DNA of 64,000 nucleotides from Muriicola sp. Z0-33 (GTDB taxonomy: Bacteria > Bacteroidota > Bacteroidia > Flavobacteriales > Flavobacteriaceae): contig NZ_JAFMPW010000011.1 in the NCBI RefSeq assembly GCF_026126425.1, positions 97,352 through 161,351 of the forward strand, written 5' to 3'. A model generated the notes under the pieces. It was given only the letters and a program-made list of their open reading frames with translations, had not been told where the DNA came from and ran no database searches. Both the position numbers and the translations under genes were made by a program. Below, one piece after another: positions 60,251 through 64,000 of this stretch. Positions within the stretch are counted from its first letter, which is position 1. Every line of letters starts with the position of its first letter.

Positions 60251-63200
60251 CTATTTATGGAAATACACTTTTTGTCTTATTAATTCTTTCCCTGTATTCA
60301 CTGTCATGATATGTACTTCAGTAGCCAATCTGTGAATTCTGAGTGGTAACATATTCTTTCCTTTAGTTACATTACCTGCTCTTTTCTTCATCACCACTTT
60401 ACCGGACACATCCATAAACTGAACATCTATCACAGCATCGTAAGGAGTAGTAATTTCCAAATCGATGCTATTCTCGAATCGTTTATGGTACGGTTGTACC
60501 GTTACAAGTTGTACAGGTATAGTTGGTATAGCAGATCCACAGGTAACTGCATGAAGGATTAAATGAACCCCTTCATTGCTTACATCAATTGGGCCAAAAG
60601 TGTGGCTGGTAACATTGTTGAGATTTTCAGCCTTGTACGGGAACTGCCCTGAAGCCACTGTAGGGTCGCCATTCTTTAACGGATATGGTGCATCTCCAAT
60701 GTACAATTGTGCCTCGGTCATTGTGAACCCGTTAAGAAGATTAATCGTTACAGTAATCTCCCCATCGCCATAGGTAACTAAAACATCCCCAGACTTCTCA
60801 CCGTTGGAAATTACACATTGTCCTGCACCAGAATAAAGATCCAGTTCAAATATACCTGTAGTAGGAAGATAATTGGTCCATCCCCATCTGTTGGCTCCTA
60901 AGCCATCATCAATAAAACAACTATTGCTTTCAGCGTATCGCGCGTAGGCAGTCTGACAACCGGCAGGAGGGGCTTCTTCGTCCTCATCACAGGCATCCGG
61001 GATACCATTACCATCTTCATCCAAACTATCATCTCCCAATTCACAAACATCACAAGCATCGGGCACACCGTCACCGTCTGTATCTACACTGTCATCACCC
61101 TGCTCGCAAATATCACAGGCGTCTGGAACTCCATCGCCATCTGTATCCACACTATCATCTCCATCGCAGATATCACAGGCATCCGGGACACCATCGCCAT
61201 CTTCATCCAGACTATCATCTCCATCGCAGATATCACATGCATCGGGCACGCCGTCCCCATCCGAGTCCACATTGTCATCACCCTGAGTACAAATATCACA
61301 ACCATCAGCTACCCCGTCACCATCTAAGTCTGCACTATCATCGTTGCCTTCACATTGGTCGCATCCATCTGGTACCCCATCGCCGTCCGAATCTATATTG
61401 TCGTCATTGCCTTCACAAATGTCACAGCTATCCGGTACGCCGTCTCCGTCTGTATCCACATTATCATCTCCTTGTTCGCAAACATCACAACTATCAGGAA
61501 CACCATCTCCATCTGTATCTACATTATCATCACCCTGGGCACAAATATCACATCCGTCTGGCACTCCATCCTGATCTGTATCTGTATTATCATCATTTGC
61601 CGGACAGATATCGCATGCATAGGGTACTCCATCTCCGTCCATATCTATATTATCATCACCTAATTCACAGATGTCGCAATTGTCCGGAACTCCGTCACCA
61701 TCGGCATCGGCACTATCATCTCCTTGGGCACAAATATCACATGCATCTGGCACCCCATCCTGATCTGTATCTATATTGTCATCGCCCAACTCGCAAATAT
61801 CGCAGCTATCCGCAACACCATCGCCATCTGCATCAGCACTATCATCTCCCTGAGCACACACATCACATCCATCCGGTACCCCATCGCCATCGGCATCGGC
61901 AGTATCATCAGCATCCTCACAAACATCACAAGCATCAGGCACGCCGTCCTGGTCTGTGTCCACATTGTCATCTCCCTGTGCACAGATATCACAATCATCC
62001 GGTACGCCATCATTATCAGCATCCAGGTTATTGTCTCCATCTGTACAAACATCACAACTGTTAGGAATACCATCGCCGTCTGTGTCTATACCGTCATCAC
62101 CATCTGCACATACATCACAATCATCAGGCACTCCATCACCATCTTCATCTTTGGTATCATCGCCGTCAGGGCAGACATCGCAAGCATCCGGTACTCCATC
62201 CTGATCCGTATCAACGGTATCATCACCGTCGCAAATATCACAAGCATCAGGAACACCATCGCCATCTGTATCTAAATTATCATCCCCTTGTTCACAAACA
62301 TCGCAGCTGTCTGGTACATTGTCATTGTCTGCATCGGCCGAATCGTCTCCATCAGGACAGGTATCGCAGGCATCAGGAATTCCATCACCATCGGCATCCT
62401 GATTGTCATCACCGCCTTCACAAACATCACAACCATCCGGAATACCATCCTGATCACTATCAGGTAGGTCTTCATCTATTAGTCCGTCCCCATCATTATC
62501 AACGCCATCACAAACCTCATTGTCCATTTTACACTCGGTTTGTTCTTCACATTCTATATGGAAATTGAAATCGATATGGTACTTCTGTTCATCACCCTGA
62601 GGTCCCATCCAAGCCCATCCGGCTACCCCTTCTGCAGAGGTATCAGAATCTGTAAGGGCACCACCTGGTCCTGCATGTACGCCTAAATTTGGTGTACTAA
62701 GATCGAAGGGATCCGGGCGTTGGGTTACTACAAAAGTTCCTTCTTCAAGACAATCTCCACCGGTGGTAGTAATAAAACTTTTTGTGCCGTCTACCAGGTA
62801 ATACCTCAATGCTTCTTTGACCAATGCATCAGGATCACATCCCTGTGGTTTAAAGTTTCCTCCATCGGCACTCCAGGTGGCCCAGTCTTTTTTATCTTTT
62901 AAAGCAATATATAATTGGGCCGAACAGGCTCCGGATTGAACATCGCCTTCTATCAGGGCCGTCCCGTCGGTAAATTCTGTAAAGGTTAAGGTATGCGTTG
63001 CATTCTGAGAAAAGAATTCAGCATTATCTCCCAGGGCACGCATCTGCGCCCAGTAAAAACTATAGAATGGTTCTTCATCCGGGTTACAGAAATCTACGTC
63101 CATTACCTTACAGGCCTGTTCTACAACATCTTCTGCAACTACTATATTAATGGTTGCAGTGTCTCCAGGGCAATTGTTTCCAGTAGTAACGGTATATGTG

Positions 63201-64000
63201 ATTTCATAAGTACCGGGAGTTAATCCTGTAGTATCAAATGAAGTACCACTGACTCCGGCTCCTGTAAATGTTCCTCCGGGTTCACTTACCAATTGCAAAA
63301 GGTCTACTATAGTTCCTTCACAAACTGATGTTGCATTGTCTTCTCCGGCATTTGGAGGTGGGGGCTGATTAATTGTTATTTCACAGCTGGTTTCTGCTCC
63401 ATTGGCATCTGTGATCATCACCGAATGTAGTCCTACATTCAACGCCGTCGCTGTCTGGGTGCTTTCTCCATTATCCCAGCTGTAGCTAAAAGGTGCTACG
63501 CCTCCTGTTGGATTGGCAGTGGCACTGCCTGTAGACTCCCCAAAGCACAAGACATCATTTTCCAGTGCTATTGAACAACTCAATACATCGGGTTCTGGTA
63601 TTAAAATCTCGCAGCTGGTCTCACAACCATTGACATCGGTAACGGTTACACTATGGGTTCCTGCACTTAAAGCAATAGCCTGTTGAGTAGTCTCCCCGTT
63701 ATCCCACAAATAGGTATACACTGCCGTACCTCCTACCGGCATAACAGTTGCCATGCCATCGCTTAATCCATTAATAGTTATTCCACTATCCAACATAATG
63801 GTGCATGTCAATTCTGCAGGTTCTGTTAATGTGATCTCACAACTGGTTTGCGCCCCATTGGCATCTGTGATCATCACCGAATGTAGTCCTACATTCAACG
63901 CCGTCGCTGTCTGGGTGGTTTCACCATTATCCCAGCTGTAACTAAAAGGTGCTACGCCTCCTGTTGGATTGGCAGTGGCACTGCCTGTAGACTCCCCAAA
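60251..64000 (-). CDS. Giant T9SS-secreted protein with SprB-like repeats and TSP3-type calcium repeats (5' end outside window)
   Basis: At least 1250 residues, open through the right edge. From N to C in the visible part: three SprB-type repeats of about 76 residues (GGVAPFSYSWDNGE, LNVGLHSVMITDANG, TSCEITI); an Ig-like segment (AGEDNATSVCEGTIVDLL, GTYEITYTV); a domain of about 190 residues with Cys and Trp but no family I know; 24 thrombospondin-3-like units of 20-21 residues; a beta domain (RWGWTNYLPTTGIFELDLYSG) often seen in Flavobacteria; and a C-terminal type IX sorting domain of about 80 residues (VMFMDVSGKVV-like VQFMDVSGKVVMKK, then KVYFHK). It should be exported by the type IX system and attached to, or released from, the surface as an adhesin. 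Confidence 0.92.
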   Translation of the reverse strand, partial: FGESTGSATANPTGGVAPFSYSWDNGETTQTATALNVGLHSVMITDANGAQTSCEITLTEPAELTCTIMLDSGITINGLSDGMATVMPVGGTAVYTYLWDNGETTQQAIALSAGTHSVTVTDVNGCETSCEILIPEPDVLSCSIALENDVLCFGESTGSATANPTGGVAPFSYSWDNGESTQTATALNVGLHSVMITDANGAETSCEITINQPPPPNAGEDNATSVCEGTIVDLLQLVSEPGGTFTGAGVSGTSFDTTGLTPGTYEITYTVTTGNNCPGDTATINIVVAEDVVEQACKVMDVDFCNPDEEPFYSFYWAQMRALGDNAEFFSQNATHTLTFTEFTDGTALIEGDVQSGACSAQLYIALKDKKDWATWSADGGNFKPQGCDPDALVKEALRYYLVDGTKSFITTTGGDCLEEGTFVVTQRPDPFDLSTPNLGVHAGPGGALTDSDTSAEGVAGWAWMGPQGDEQKYHIDFNFHIECEEQTECKMDNEVCDGVDNDGDGLIDEDLPDSDQDGIPDGCDVCEGGDDNQDADGDGIPDACDTCPDGDDSADADNDNVPDSCDVCEQGDDNLDTDGDGVPDACDICDGDDTVDTDQDGVPDACDVCPDGDDTKDEDGDGVPDDCDVCADGDDGIDTDGDGIPNSCDVCTDGDNNLDADNDGVPDDCDICAQGDDNVDTDQDGVPDACDVCEDADDTADADGDGVPDGCDVCAQGDDSADADGDGVADSCDICELGDDNIDTDQDGVPDACDICAQGDDSADADGDGVPDNCDICELGDDNIDMDGDGVPYACDICPANDDNTDTDQDGVPDGCDICAQGDDNVDTDGDGVPDSCDVCEQGDDNVDTDGDGVPDSCDICEGNDDNIDSDGDGVPDGCDQCEGNDDSADLDGDGVADGCDICTQGDDNVDSDGDGVPDACDICDGDDSLDEDGDGVPDACDICDGDDSVDTDGDGVPDACDICEQGDDSVDTDGDGVPDACDVCELGDDSLDEDGNGIPDACDEDEEAPPAGCQTAYARYAESNSCFIDDGLGANRWGWTNYLPTTGIFELDLYSGAGQCVISNGEKSGDVLVTYGDGEITVTINLLNGFTMTEAQLYIGDAPYPLKNGDPTVASGQFPYKAENLNNVTSHTFGPIDVSNEGVHLILHAVTCGSAIPTIPVQLVTVQPYHKRFENSIDLEITTPYDAVIDVQFMDVSGKVVMKKRAGNVTKGKNMLPLRIHRLATEVHIMTVNTGKELIRQKVYFHK
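60980..62461 (-). repeat. Tandem coding array of 24 TSP3-like units (60/63-bp period)
   Basis: Consensus unit: DTDGDGVPDxCDxC followed by a 6-7 residue spacer such as EQGDDNV. Most units are 63 bp; three are 60 bp with the shorter spacer DGDD. The last unit is 14 residues long. Each unit offers a DxDxDG calcium loop and each except the last has two Cys, so about 47 Cys in all. The DNA repeats are similar but not identical. Confidence 0.93.
63381..63544 (-). repeat. SprB-like repeat unit, copy 1 of a near-identical pair
   Basis: This segment matches 63837-64000 almost base for base at an offset of 456 bp (152 codons), including a shared stretch of about 60 identical bases around 63400-63460. 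A more diverged unit lies between. Confidence 0.85.
63837..64000 (-). repeat. SprB-like repeat unit, copy 2 of a near-identical pair
   Basis: Partner of 63381-63544. It is cut by the window edge, so more copies may follow. Confidence 0.85.

Noticed and set aside
61237..62064. Long plus-strand open frame rich in His, Pro and Arg
   Set aside because: It is the antisense shadow of the Asp-rich calcium repeats; periodic low-complexity codons keep the frame open. It has no independent family signature.
60980..62461. Regular 60-63-bp repeat that might be taken for a CRISPR or a DNA satellite
   Set aside because: Units differ in sequence throughout and keep a reading frame with DxDGDGVPDxCDxC. There are no constant repeats with unique spacers and no cas genes.
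1..64000. tRNA, rRNA, riboswitches, insertion sequences and integrated phage
   Set aside because: I looked through the intergenic stretches and saw no cloverleaf, conserved riboswitch core, transposase or terminal inverted repeat. A covariance-model scan would be needed to be certain.

Overview
This window looks like the chromosome of a marine-type member of the Flavobacteriaceae (phylum Bacteroidota). The evidence: moderately AT-rich DNA, no convincing Shine-Dalgarno sequences, several promoters of the Bacteroidota type (-33 TTG, -7 TAnnTTTG), many lipoproteins and beta-barrel outer-membrane proteins, a type IX secretion (T9SS) C-terminal sorting domain, and lineage-typical families (DUF4097, GIN-domain DUF2807, fasciclin, SprB-type repeats, an 822-residue Lon, a 609-residue S1). 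I see no rRNA, tRNA, CRISPR array, insertion sequence or prophage. It reads as core chromosome with some lineage-specific surface loci.

Layout. 0-2.9 kb: end of an FG-GAP/VCBS protein, a secreted metallo-beta-lactamase-fold hydrolase and a lipoprotein glycosidase-like beta-propeller. 2.9-4.8 kb: a membrane-tethered winged-helix regulator divergent from a secreted TonB-C-like protein. 4.9-10.7 kb: housekeeping genes rpsA, a BON-LysM protein, cmk and lon. 10.9-13.8 kb: an operon of an ECF sigma factor, a membrane protein and two exported beta-strand-repeat proteins. 13.9-24.1 kb: an MFS transporter and a minus-strand alpha-glucan operon (glgE, maltokinase, glgB, GH31 glucosidase, M48 lipoprotein protease). 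24.3-28.3 kb: collagen-like lipoprotein, msrB, DinB-like protein, lpdA, DUF3817, aroQ. 28.4-31.0 kb: four small outer-membrane barrels in an A-B-B-A paralogue order, three of them followed by a hairpin terminator. 31.2-37.8 kb: xerD, a YhhN protein, a second ECF sigma with a membrane partner, an acyltransferase, a CoA-type Nudix hydrolase, a cyclophilin lipoprotein, and the UPF0126 and RDD membrane proteins. 37.9-44.5 kb: SpoIIM / membrane protein / DUF4129 / DUF4350 / MoxR / DUF58 operon plus a single-domain response regulator. 44.5-54.8 kb: mostly exported enzymes (M28 peptidase, haem-binding HEAT-repeat lipoprotein, intradiol dioxygenase, TPR protein, SMP-30-like lactonase) with a hotdog thioesterase. 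54.8-57.1 kb: nitronate monooxygenase-like protein and mnmA. 57.2-60.0 kb: two fasciclin lipoproteins. 60.3-64.0 kb: a very large T9SS-secreted adhesin-like protein with SprB-like repeats and 24 calcium-binding thrombospondin-type-3-like units, running off the right edge.

How the genes fit together. The glg operon encodes the maltose-1-phosphate route to branched alpha-glucan but has no trehalose synthase in the window. The two sigma-factor loci, the tethered regulator pair and the MoxR/DUF58 operon are the most system-like loci whose function is not settled by sequence. Much of the rest is cell-envelope biology (barrels, lipoproteins, adhesins) with ordinary metabolism between.
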